Translations under genes and position numbers: made by a program
The notes under the pieces: generated by a model
What the model saw: only the letters and a program-made list of their open reading frames with translations
Told to the model about the DNA's origin: nothing
The model's database searches: none
Source of the DNA: Pontibacter aquaedesilientis
Lineage (GTDB): Bacteria; Bacteroidota; Bacteroidia; Cytophagales; Hymenobacteraceae
Length of the DNA: 64,000 bases
Direction of reading: 5' to 3'
Assembly (NCBI RefSeq): GCF_014773225.1
Contig: NZ_JACXAJ010000008.1
Location: forward strand, 62,001 to 126,000
Part shown: positions 8,446 to 15,804 of the stretch, in pieces
Layout: each line of letters begins with the position of its first letter
Position numbering within the stretch: position 1 is the first letter of the stretch

Positions 8446-9597
8446 TTATTTCACGTTGGCAGATCTTGCTGCGCCAGATCGTATACCCTGCGGGAAGTTG
8501 GGCAGGCCAAGGTCGCTTTTGCGACCACCCAAGTGCAGGCCTGTATCCACGTAACCGCTTTCTTTTCCTAGCGCGTTCGGCTTGTTGATCACACCGAGGT
8601 GAATATTGTCCTGCCGGGCCACATAGATTTTCCCATCAGGGCCAAGTTGCAAAGCGCCTATGCGCGGGCTGCCGGACGTGCCTACTACCACAGCCGACTT
8701 GGCAATGGCTGCTTCGTCGCCAGCCTGCAGATTGAATTGGATGACCTGCGCCTTACCGCCACCTTTGCCGTTGGCCGTGCCGTAAAGTTTGGTGCCATCC
8801 GGGGAGAAACACACGCCATACGCTTCCTCATAGCCTTTCAATAAAACAGGGTCGGACACTTCGCCTGTACTTCTGTTGAAGCGGAGAACTTCGAAATTGC
8901 TCTCGCTATCCCATAGAGCAGCGGCCAATCGGGTGCCATCCGGCGAAGGCACGAGGTAGCCGATGGCCTTACGGTGAGCGCCACCGTGCACGGTGCCCAC
9001 ATTGGTCATTACAGGTTGCATGCTCACGCCTTCGTCCGTTACCAGGTAGGCAATGTAAGCGTTGCTGTTCCAGCGATGGGCAATCACCCACCAGTCACGG
9101 TTGTTGCTGTGTCGGATAGCGGTCAGCTTTTCGGTGGCGGGTGCGATCATGAACACATTGCGGGCGGTAATTCCGCCGTTGCCTTCATCCTTGTTCATGT
9201 TCACCACACTGTAACGCAAGCCGTTGGATTGTGCCTGTATATCGGTTGTAAAGATGTAGAAAATACTGTCGCTGGCGGGCTTAGGTATAATCAGGGCAGA
9301 TTGTGTGGAGGACTTCATGCCCATCAGGCCGTTGCCGTTTGGCATCACGCGGTGGTGTTTATTCCAGACGGTGATGCCATTGGTATAGAACAGCAGGTTG
9401 CCGTCTTTATCGGAGATAGTGGCACTGCCTTCTTCGGTGTGGAGTCTGCTGTTAACCACAGCCGTTACCGTGTCACCCCTGAAGATGAGTCCGGCTCCTT
9501 TGCCAAAGTACCAGTTGGAGGTTTCGCCTTGCGCAAGGGCGGTGAAGGTAACCAACGCCAAGGCCAGTGATGCTATAATAAGTTTAGGCTGAATCAT
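8446..9597 (-). CDS. Secreted beta-propeller protein, lineage-specific
   Basis: A 383-residue exported protein. ATG at 9597 is chosen because it opens a signal peptide (MIQPKLIIASLALALVTFTA, cleaved after ALAQ); a longer frame upstream lacks one. The mature protein begins NWYFGKGAGLIF, followed by EGSATISDKDGNLLFYTNG and TQSALIIPKP, a pattern I know from the N-terminal propeller of many Bacteroidota surface proteins, including gliding-motility-associated ones. Repeats such as SPDGTRLAA, SPDGTKLYG and GPDGKIYVA mark propeller blades. No type IX C-terminal sorting domain is visible: the chain ends in a basic, short tail (GIRSGAARSANVK). It probably acts in the periplasm or at the surface. Function not known. 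Confidence 0.75.
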   Translation of the reverse strand: MIQPKLIIASLALALVTFTALAQGETSNWYFGKGAGLIFRGDTVTAVVNSRLHTEEGSATISDKDGNLLFYTNGITVWNKHHRVMPNGNGLMGMKSSTQSALIIPKPASDSIFYIFTTDIQAQSNGLRYSVVNMNKDEGNGGITARNVFMIAPATEKLTAIRHSNNRDWWVIAHRWNSNAYIAYLVTDEGVSMQPVMTNVGTVHGGAHRKAIGYLVPSPDGTRLAAALWDSESNFEVLRFNRSTGEVSDPVLLKGYEEAYGVCFSPDGTKLYGTANGKGGGKAQVIQFNLQAGDEAAIAKSAVVVGTSGSPRIGALQLGPDGKIYVARQDNIHLGVINKPNALGKESGYVDTGLHLGGRKSDLGLPNFPQGIRSGAARSANVK

Positions 9598-9743
9598 AGA
9601 GCTATTTATGTGTATAACGCTCTTGTTGCAAACTGAGTGCCAGTTTAGGGCGCAATTTGCAGGATTAGGTATAGCAACCATGCCTCATGCCCGGTCAACA
9701 GGTCGAAATACAGCAGAACAGCTGCACTGTAAATCAGGTAATG

Positions 9744-11375
9744 CTAGCGGCGATTCAGTAGGTCAGGTTTCTGCTCTGCAATAGGACGTAGCTCCGGGTA
9801 TAGCGATAAGAGTTTGAGGAACACACCGTTCGTCCAGCCAAAACCGTCCTGATTTGGGTACTCGCCTCCACCTGCCTCGAGATCGAGGTCTTCCACGTTG
9901 TACTTCTCTACCATCTTGCCGGTGTTTTCGTGCACTTCGGTGCCGAGTGTGATCCAACGGGTAGCAATGTCGCGGGCAAGGTCCTGGTGGTTATAATTGC
10001 GCAAGGCCTGTATGCTCATCCACTGCAGCGGAGCCCAGCCATTTGGTTTGTCCCATTGCTGGTCGGTGTGCACAAGGGTGGTAGCCAGCCCGCCTGGTTT
10101 CAGGAAATCGTTTTGCAGGCGCTCCGCCACGGCCGCTGCCTGTGGTCGTTTGGCCATGCAGAAATAGAGCGGGAATACTGCAGCCAGTGTAGGAACGTTG
10201 GTGGTGCTGCCCTTTACAAAATCATAATCGAAGAAAAAGCCCTCTGACTCATGCCATGTATACCTCAGCAAGGCTTTCCGGCGGGCTTTTGCCTTTTGAC
10301 GGTATAGCCGGGCCTCGGAATTGTTGCCTTCCAGCTCAGCCACCTCGGCCAAGGTGAGCTCCATATGAAAGAGCAGGGAGTTAAGGTCTACGGGAATAAT
10401 GTCGGTGGTATGGATAGTGCTCAGGTTTTGGGCATCGGCAAACCAGCGGCTGCTAAAATCCCAACCCGATTCGGCGGCTGCCCTTATGTGGCGGTATACC
10501 TCTTCTGGATTCCTACCGGACTGTTGCGCAATGTGCACATCTTCTTTAAAAGCCTCTGGGCGCGGTGCCGGCTGATCGTCCCAGTAACGGTTGAGTATGT
10601 TCCCATCGGGCAACAGCACCACGCGGCGATATGCAGGATTGGCTACAGTCAGCGACTCGGCTCCGTCCATCCAGAAGGCATATTCTTTACGAAGCGCCGT
10701 CCCGTATTTCAGCAGTACTTCTCTGCCCTTAACCTGTGTGAGCAGGTGCAGCATAAGGGCATAAAAAGGAGGCTGGGAACGACTGAGGTAATAGCTTCGG
10801 TTGCCGTTCGGTATGTGGCCGGTCGTGTTGATCAGGTGCGTGAAATTGTCGACCATGTTCTGAATCAGGCCAATCTCGCCACTGACCTGCAAGCCAAGCA
10901 TGGTGAAAAAGCTGTCCCAGTAGTATATTTCCTGAAAGCGTCCGCCCGGCACCACGTAGGCACGCGGAAGGGGCAACAAGGAACCGCCGCTCTCGTCGGG
11001 ACGTCGGGTCAGCACAGGCCAAAGCTGTTGTATATGGGCTGTTACGGACAGGCTGGTGTCGGTTGTAAAATCAGATGAGGGCTGTGTAGGCAGCATGAAG
11101 TGCTGCAGCACAAAGTCTTTTAAATCAAAGCCAGGTTGCTGGCGTTGTTCGCGATAAGCCTGCAGAATGAACTCCGGGGATTGCAGCGGCACGCAATCGG
11201 CAAAGGTTTTGGAGTCAGGGAAAACAGGCAGCAACTGTACGTCACTAAAAAGCTCTTCCAAATCAGTCTCAGGGCGGTACTGTGCCTGCGCATAAAATGG
11301 GGCAAATATATAGGATAGAAGCAAGAGACTCAGATTTAGTAGGAAGTATAATTTTTTTGATTTACCGTGCTTCAT
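9744..11375 (-). CDS. Periplasmic alpha,alpha-trehalase (GH37)
   Basis: Hydrolyses trehalose to two glucose. 543 residues from the ATG at 11375, which begins a signal peptide ending near APFYAQAQ; a longer in-frame start upstream adds no signal features. Both trehalase signatures are present: PGGRFQEIYYWDSFFTMLG (about residues 135-153) and QWDKPNGWAPLQ (about 440-451). The catalytic acid is expected in the mid region (the EGWDFSSRW-type motif appears here as ESGWDFSSRW, about 305) and the base near the C-terminus (VEKYNVEDLDLEAGGGEYPNQDGFGWTNGV). The export signal points to use of external trehalose; the symbol treA is possible but not asserted. The 157-bp upstream spacer contains a palindrome at 11453-11474, a possible operator. 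Confidence 0.93.
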   Translation of the reverse strand: MKHGKSKKLYFLLNLSLLLLSYIFAPFYAQAQYRPETDLEELFSDVQLLPVFPDSKTFADCVPLQSPEFILQAYREQRQQPGFDLKDFVLQHFMLPTQPSSDFTTDTSLSVTAHIQQLWPVLTRRPDESGGSLLPLPRAYVVPGGRFQEIYYWDSFFTMLGLQVSGEIGLIQNMVDNFTHLINTTGHIPNGNRSYYLSRSQPPFYALMLHLLTQVKGREVLLKYGTALRKEYAFWMDGAESLTVANPAYRRVVLLPDGNILNRYWDDQPAPRPEAFKEDVHIAQQSGRNPEEVYRHIRAAAESGWDFSSRWFADAQNLSTIHTTDIIPVDLNSLLFHMELTLAEVAELEGNNSEARLYRQKAKARRKALLRYTWHESEGFFFDYDFVKGSTTNVPTLAAVFPLYFCMAKRPQAAAVAERLQNDFLKPGGLATTLVHTDQQWDKPNGWAPLQWMSIQALRNYNHQDLARDIATRWITLGTEVHENTGKMVEKYNVEDLDLEAGGGEYPNQDGFGWTNGVFLKLLSLYPELRPIAEQKPDLLNRR

Positions 11376-11452
11376 GATCAGTGTTTTTAATATGAATATT
11401 CGTTCATACGATATTTGAAGCAGGGAGTCAATTATACTATTCTGTAATCTGT

Positions 11453-11474
11453 TGCACAAATATTAGTTTGTGCA
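11453..11474. promoter_or_regulatory. Operator-like palindrome upstream of the trehalase gene
   Basis: Perfect 8-bp arms TGCACAAA and TTTGTGCA separated by 6 bases, 78-99 bases before the trehalase start codon. Size and spacing fit a dimeric regulator site. No regulator gene is adjacent. Confidence 0.4.
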
Positions 11475-11532
11475 TTTTCGTTTTTTCATAAATAGCTCAC
11501 GTAATTTCTTAAAATTGTATTAAATCTGTTAT

Positions 11533-11928
11533 TTATCGAAAAGGGTAACGCACAAAAGATACCTGTCCCATGGCGTCTTTTTCGTAGCGGGCCAAGGTAT
11601 AAGGCGCAAACTCAGGGGCGATGTGCTGCTGCCCGGGCTGTACCTGTGCTGGTGCAGGCAGGCTGTTCAGAAAAAAGTAGACCCGTGTAGTGCCATATTT
11701 GGTATGGGGCATGTAGTTGCCATACTGCTCCATCTCTTGCCAAAGCGTGTCAGCCACTGTTACGGCATAGATCCGCACAATCGGGCCAGTGTTATTCTCG
11801 TTGCGGTAAAAGGCTACTTCCTTGAAATCACCTTTCAGATCATCGACGCTGGGCTGGGAAAAGGAGTCGTAGATGAAGTAGACGATAAGGACAGCGGTTA
11901 TGGCGAGGAGTATGTGTTTTAGTTTCAT
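11533..11928 (-). CDS. Hypothetical membrane-anchored protein
   Basis: A 131-residue protein from the ATG at 11928 (upstream in-frame codons precede a good promoter box, so they are unlikely to be translated). It has one N-terminal hydrophobic segment (MKLKHILLAITAVLIVYFIY), then a short soluble domain with the sequence feature RIYAVTVADTLWQEMEQYGNYMPH, followed by a strand-rich end TTRVYFFLNSLPAP. I do not recognise the family. It could be an uncleaved membrane anchor with a periplasmic domain. A TAAATTTG promoter box and an overlapping palindrome suggest its own regulated transcript. Confidence 0.6.
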   Translation of the reverse strand: MKLKHILLAITAVLIVYFIYDSFSQPSVDDLKGDFKEVAFYRNENNTGPIVRIYAVTVADTLWQEMEQYGNYMPHTKYGTTRVYFFLNSLPAPAQVQPGQQHIAPEFAPYTLARYEKDAMGQVSFVRYPFR

Positions 11929-11958
11929 GGTGGAGGATACAATTTGAATTTGCAGATA

Positions 11959-11966
11959 CAAATTTA
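11959..11966 (-). promoter_or_regulatory. -7 promoter box for the 11533-11928 gene
   Basis: Exact TAAATTTG on the minus strand; the expected transcript start is about 26 bases before the ATG at 11928. This supports that start. Confidence 0.55.
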
Positions 11967-11977
11967 GGATATCCTAA
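11964..11977. promoter_or_regulatory. 14-bp perfect palindrome overlapping a promoter
   Basis: TTAGGATATCCTAA, directly upstream of and overlapping the -7 box at 11959-11966, so a protein bound here would block RNA polymerase. It also lies only 9 bases past the stop of the mrr-like gene. Confidence 0.4.
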
Positions 11978-11985
11978 CTTAACCC

Positions 11986-12912
11986 TTACTCATCTCCAAA
12001 GTAATCTATATCAATTCTTTTTACCTCATAGATAGATTCAGTTGCAACGCCTAAGTTATAATCGATCATGTACTGCGAGAGTTGCTCTCCATCAATTAAA
12101 ACTATTTTAGTTTCATTGCGTGGAGTATAAGCTTTTGCGTCGGGTGTAAAACGGGAAGTGGTAATAAAAACTCCTTTCTTAGCACCATGGCCTGCTAAGG
12201 CACCTACGAAGCCTTGTACATCAGGTCTACCTACTGGATTGTTACTGTTCCACCTTTTAGCTTGGATATAAATAACATCAAGACCCAATTTGTCTTCTTT
12301 GATAATACCATCTATACCGCCGTCACCGCTTTTGCCAAGTGCTCTACCTGCATCTCTTAGTGAGCCTCCATAACCCATTTTAACTAATAGTTCCACGACA
12401 AGCTTTTCAAAGAATGAGGGCGGTAAACTTTGAATTTTATTGAGCAGTTCCTGAGCAAGAGCTTTACGTATAGCTAAATAAGCCAAATCCATTGTCTCTT
12501 CTGGAGTTTTGCCATTGTCTTCCTCATCTAATACCGTGACTAATTCACCGTTATTTCGTGGACTATTGTCTATGCTTTTAAACTCTCGGAATTCGGGAAA
12601 CCGTGTAAGATAGTTGTTGCAAAGTTTATCAGGTTTAGTAGATAATACTTCTAGTCCACGCTGTGTTATTTTGAAGTGTGCTCTTTTAGTTGCTTCTAAA
12701 AGGAGCGCTTTCTTAAAATAAGTTATGGCCCAACCTGTACGGTTCCTAATGATTGGCTCTTTTCCACTTGGAATAACTTCATTCTTTTCCTCTTCGGTAA
12801 GTTTAAAGTAGTTTGCAAGGTATGCAGTAGCATCTTTACTAGAGTGTTCCTCGTAGTTGCTAGAAAACTTAAGCAAAGGGAGCATTAGAGTTTGAAAATC
12901 AGGAATTGCCAT
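11986..12912 (-). CDS. Mrr-type restriction endonuclease
   Basis: 308-residue protein with the two-domain layout of Mrr: an N-terminal winged-helix module (about 1-90, with WAITYFKKALLLEATKRAHFKITQRG) and a C-terminal PD-(D/E)xK nuclease domain. The nuclease core is visible: FEKLVVELLVKMGYGGS (helix with the conserved Glu), GDGGIDGII with the catalytic Asp, and DVIYIQAKRW with the Q-A-K form typical of Mrr. Mrr enzymes cut methylated DNA (type IV restriction); no methyltransferase is nearby, which fits. The gene is clearly more AT-rich than its neighbours and uses more A/T-ending codons, suggesting transfer. It stands alone between two housekeeping regions. The exact methylation target cannot be read from sequence. 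Confidence 0.9.
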   Translation of the reverse strand: MAIPDFQTLMLPLLKFSSNYEEHSSKDATAYLANYFKLTEEEKNEVIPSGKEPIIRNRTGWAITYFKKALLLEATKRAHFKITQRGLEVLSTKPDKLCNNYLTRFPEFREFKSIDNSPRNNGELVTVLDEEDNGKTPEETMDLAYLAIRKALAQELLNKIQSLPPSFFEKLVVELLVKMGYGGSLRDAGRALGKSGDGGIDGIIKEDKLGLDVIYIQAKRWNSNNPVGRPDVQGFVGALAGHGAKKGVFITTSRFTPDAKAYTPRNETKIVLIDGEQLSQYMIDYNLGVATESIYEVKRIDIDYFGDE

Positions 12913-12949
12913 ATAAACAGGTTATATATTTAAATTCCAATATAAAACA

Positions 12950-12985
12950 AAAACCCATGCTGAGCAATTTGCTAGCATGGGTTTT
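12950..12985 (-). terminator. Terminator of mutB
   Basis: 12-bp perfect stem AAAACCCATGCT/AGCATGGGTTTT with an inner AGC/GCT extension. Lies 21 bases after the mutB stop on the minus strand and before the mrr-like gene. Confidence 0.8.
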
Positions 12986-13006
12986 AAGATTTATAGAATA
13001 AAAAAC

Positions 13007-15151
13007 TTACTCCACCACTCTCCTTATCAATTGCTCCAGAATGTTCTGAGCCGCTACCGAGATGATCGTTCCCGGGCCAAACACCCCGGCTGCACCGGCT
13101 TTGAACAGGAAATCATAGTCTTGGGCAGGTATAACACCACCTACAATAACCATGATGTCTTCGCGGTCGAGTTTGCGAAGCTCCTCGATCAGCTGTGGTA
13201 CCAGTGTTTTGTGGCCGGCTGCCAGCGAGGATACGCCCACCACGTGCACGTCGTTTTCGGCGGCTTGCATGGCTACTTCAGCCGGCGTCTGGAACAGTGG
13301 GCCGATGTCCACGTCGAAGCCGAGGTCTGCGAAGGAGGTAGCGATTACCTTGGAGCCGCGGTCATGCCCGTCCTGCCCCATTTTGGCGACCATGATGCGC
13401 GGTCGGCGGCCTTCCAGTTCCTCGAACTGATCGGCCAGCACCTTGGCCCGCTCAAAGTTCTCGTCGTCGGAGAGCTCGGCAGAATAGATGCCTGAAATGG
13501 ATCGTATCACAGCTTTGTGTCTTCCGTAAATTTTCTCGAGTGCGTCTGAAATCTCGCCTAATGTAGCACGCAGACGAGCTGCGTTCACAGCCAGCTCCAG
13601 TAAGTTACCTTCACCGGATTCAGCGGCAACTGTCAGGGCTTGCAGTGCCTCTTCCACCGCTTGGTTGTCACGGCTTTCTTTTACCTGTGCCAGTCTTCTC
13701 AGTTGCGATTCTCTTACGGCCGTATTGTCGATGTCGAGAATATCGATTTCCTGAATCTGGTCCGGACGGTACTTGTTCACCCCAACGATCACGTCTTTGC
13801 CGGAGTCGATGCGGGCCTGCTTGCGGGCAGCGGCCTCTTCGATGCGCATTTTCGGCAAACCGGTCTCGATGGCTTTGGCCATGCCTCCCAGTTCCTCTAC
13901 TTCCTGAATCAACTCCCAGGCTTTGTGGGCAATCTCGTGCGTGAGTGCCTCTATATAATAGGAGCCACCCCACGGATCGACCACCTTCGTGATGTTAGTT
14001 TCCTGTTGCAGGTAGATCTGGGTGTTGCGGGCAATACGTGCCGAGAAGTCGGTTGGTAGTGCGATGGCCTCGTCGAGGGCGTTAGTGTGCAAGCTCTGAG
14101 TGCCACCCAAAGCAGCGGCCAAAGCCTCCACGCAGGTACGGGTCACATTGTTGAACGGGTCCTGCTCGGTGAGGCTCCAGCCGGATGTTTGGCAGTGTGT
14201 GCGCAGCGCCAGCGATTTCGGGTTTTTTGGGTTAAATTGCTGGATCAGCTTGGCCCACAACATACGGGCAGCACGCATTTTGGCTATCTCCATGAAGTGG
14301 TTCATGCCGATAGCCCAGAAAAAGGAGAGGCGCGGGGCGAATACATCGATGTCCATACCTGCCTTTAAGCCGGTGCGCACATACTCCAGGCCATCAGCCA
14401 AGGTATAGGCCAACTCAATGTCGGCAGTGGCGCCCGCTTCCTGCATGTGGTAACCCGAAATAGAGATGGAGTTGAAGCGCGGCATGTTCTGAGAAGTATA
14501 CTCAAAGATATCCGCGATGATTTTCATGCTCGGCTCCGGCGGGTAGATGTAGGTGTTGCGCACCATGAACTCCTTCAGGATGTCGTTCTGGATGGTGCCG
14601 CTCAGTTGCTCCGGCGTAACGCCCTGCTCTTCAGCAGCCACAATGTAAAAAGCCATGATGGGCAGCACGGCCCCGTTCATGGTCATCGAAACCGACATAT
14701 CGTTCAATGGGATCTGGTCGAAAAGGATCTTCATGTCCTCAACCGAGTCAATCGCGACACCAGCTTTGCCCACATCGCCCACCACCCTCGGATGGTCGGA
14801 GTCGTAACCGCGGTGCGTGGCCAAGTCAAAGGCTACGGAAAGGCCTTTTTGGCCGCCCGCCAGGTTGCGACGATAAAAGGCGTTGGATTCTTCAGCGGTG
14901 GAAAAACCGGCATACTGGCGGATAGTCCAGGGTTTCTGCACATACATTGTGCTGTAAGGGCCGCGCAGGTAGGGCGGCAGACCAGCGGCAAAGTCCAGGT
15001 GCTCAAAAGATTGTACGTCCTCGGAGGTATAGTAACTTTTGAGCGGAATCTGCTCAGCGGTTTTCCAGTCCTTCGGCTGTAGCGGGTCTTTGGGGCCATG
15101 CGCTGCCGAGGCTACCTTGCTGATATCTATTTTCGAAAAGTCAGGTTTCAT
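13007..15151 (-). CDS. mutB: Methylmalonyl-CoA mutase large (catalytic) subunit
   Basis: Adenosylcobalamin-dependent interconversion of methylmalonyl-CoA and succinyl-CoA. 714 residues, normal for the large subunit. The N-terminal [27 protein letters not shown] block (about 65-90) lines the substrate TIM barrel. The C-terminal B12-binding domain carries the D-x-H-x-x-G motif as DGHDRG at about residues 593-598, followed by later glycine-rich segments (GGVIP). MutA (minus strand, 630 bp upstream) is the expected heterodimer partner, but a small lipoprotein gene and a repeat-bearing spacer lie between. MeaB (7.3 kb) and the adenosyltransferase (48.6 kb) complete the set. Confidence 0.97.
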   Translation of the reverse strand: MKPDFSKIDISKVASAAHGPKDPLQPKDWKTAEQIPLKSYYTSEDVQSFEHLDFAAGLPPYLRGPYSTMYVQKPWTIRQYAGFSTAEESNAFYRRNLAGGQKGLSVAFDLATHRGYDSDHPRVVGDVGKAGVAIDSVEDMKILFDQIPLNDMSVSMTMNGAVLPIMAFYIVAAEEQGVTPEQLSGTIQNDILKEFMVRNTYIYPPEPSMKIIADIFEYTSQNMPRFNSISISGYHMQEAGATADIELAYTLADGLEYVRTGLKAGMDIDVFAPRLSFFWAIGMNHFMEIAKMRAARMLWAKLIQQFNPKNPKSLALRTHCQTSGWSLTEQDPFNNVTRTCVEALAAALGGTQSLHTNALDEAIALPTDFSARIARNTQIYLQQETNITKVVDPWGGSYYIEALTHEIAHKAWELIQEVEELGGMAKAIETGLPKMRIEEAAARKQARIDSGKDVIVGVNKYRPDQIQEIDILDIDNTAVRESQLRRLAQVKESRDNQAVEEALQALTVAAESGEGNLLELAVNAARLRATLGEISDALEKIYGRHKAVIRSISGIYSAELSDDENFERAKVLADQFEELEGRRPRIMVAKMGQDGHDRGSKVIATSFADLGFDVDIGPLFQTPAEVAMQAAENDVHVVGVSSLAAGHKTLVPQLIEELRKLDREDIMVIVGGVIPAQDYDFLFKAGAAGVFGPGTIISVAAQNILEQLIRRVVE

Positions 15152-15163
15152 GTAATTGAGTTT

Positions 15164-15313
15164 TGAATGAGTGATTGAGTGAATGAGTGAGTAGGGTTTC
15201 CATCAATTCATTCGCTCATCAAAATCCAGTTATATTCTTAATAATTTCAGAATGGGTCACTAAGGGAATATGCTTCAGTAAATTCACTCAATCACTCATT
15301 CACTAATTCAGTC
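15164..15313. repeat. Inverted blocks of degenerate 8-bp tandem repeats
   Basis: Between mutB and the lipoprotein gene. The left block (15165-15192) is GAATGAGT, GATTGAGT, GAATGAGT, GAGT. The right block (15282-15313) is ATTCACTC, AATCACTC, ATTCACTA, ATTCAGTC, the same unit on the other strand. A 21-bp stretch (15164-15184) is perfectly inverted at 15282-15302, 97 bases away. A lone related unit AATTGAGT lies at 15154-15161. No coding potential seen. A similar arrangement is at 37.0-37.75 kb. Confidence 0.8.
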
Positions 15314-15318
15314 ACTGT

Positions 15319-15804
15319 TTAACTCGCGTGCTCGGAGGTGATGACCCAGCGGCCATTGATTTTTTTCCAGAGCTGCGACGAGACGCCGCCCATCAACTTT
15401 TTGCCCTGCAGGTCGATCTGCCAGCGGTATACATAATACACGGTTTCCGGGCCTACCTGCTCGATGTGGAGCGGCTCGTAGGTATACTCACCCATCTTGC
15501 TGCGGTCGGTGAAGTCATTCTGAAACATTTCCAGCACTTCTTTCCAGCCTTTTTCAGTGCCGTTGCGGCTGATCCAGAGCATGTCCGGCGACTCCCAGTA
15601 AAAGTCCATGGCCTTTTCCAGATCACCATTGTTCCAGGCGGCCAGTTGCCCCTCGAGGGCTTGCTTTACTTCTGTTGTTGCGTCAGCCATAGCGATGCGT
15701 TCGTTTTTGGTGGTTTTACCTTTAGGGATTGTGCAGGAAGTCACCGCTATACCTGTTAATAGGACAGCGGCGGCAAAATGCTTAGTTAGTCTGGTTGTCC
15801 TCAT
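15319..15804 (-). CDS. SnoaL-like/NTF2-fold lipoprotein
   Basis: 161-residue protein, with the start at ATG 15804 giving a lipoprotein signal (MRTTRLTKHFAAAVLLTGIA then VTSC as lipobox). The start lies within the last 23 bases of mutA, so the two are translationally coupled. The mature part has the NTF2-like pattern of the SnoaL/YybH type: VKQALEGQLAAWNNGDLEKAMDFYW, SRNGTEKGWKEVLEMF and a final sheet ending WVITSEHAS. Such domains bind small ligands or act as isomerases; no specific activity can be assigned. Position between mutA and mutB is curious but may be chance. An upstream in-frame ATG would give a longer non-signal N-terminus inside mutA and is rejected. Confidence 0.8.
   Translation of the reverse strand: MRTTRLTKHFAAAVLLTGIAVTSCTIPKGKTTKNERIAMADATTEVKQALEGQLAAWNNGDLEKAMDFYWESPDMLWISRNGTEKGWKEVLEMFQNDFTDRSKMGEYTYEPLHIEQVGPETVYYVYRWQIDLQGKKLMGGVSSQLWKKINGRWVITSEHAS

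Noticed and set aside
13640-14059. Plus-strand frames inside mutB, mutA and the SusC genes that look like separate proteins.
   Set aside because: No start signals, no domains, and full overlap with large well-supported genes.
15154-15313. CRISPR array or attachment site.
   Set aside because: Units are 8 bp, degenerate and without spacers; no cas or integrase gene is near.
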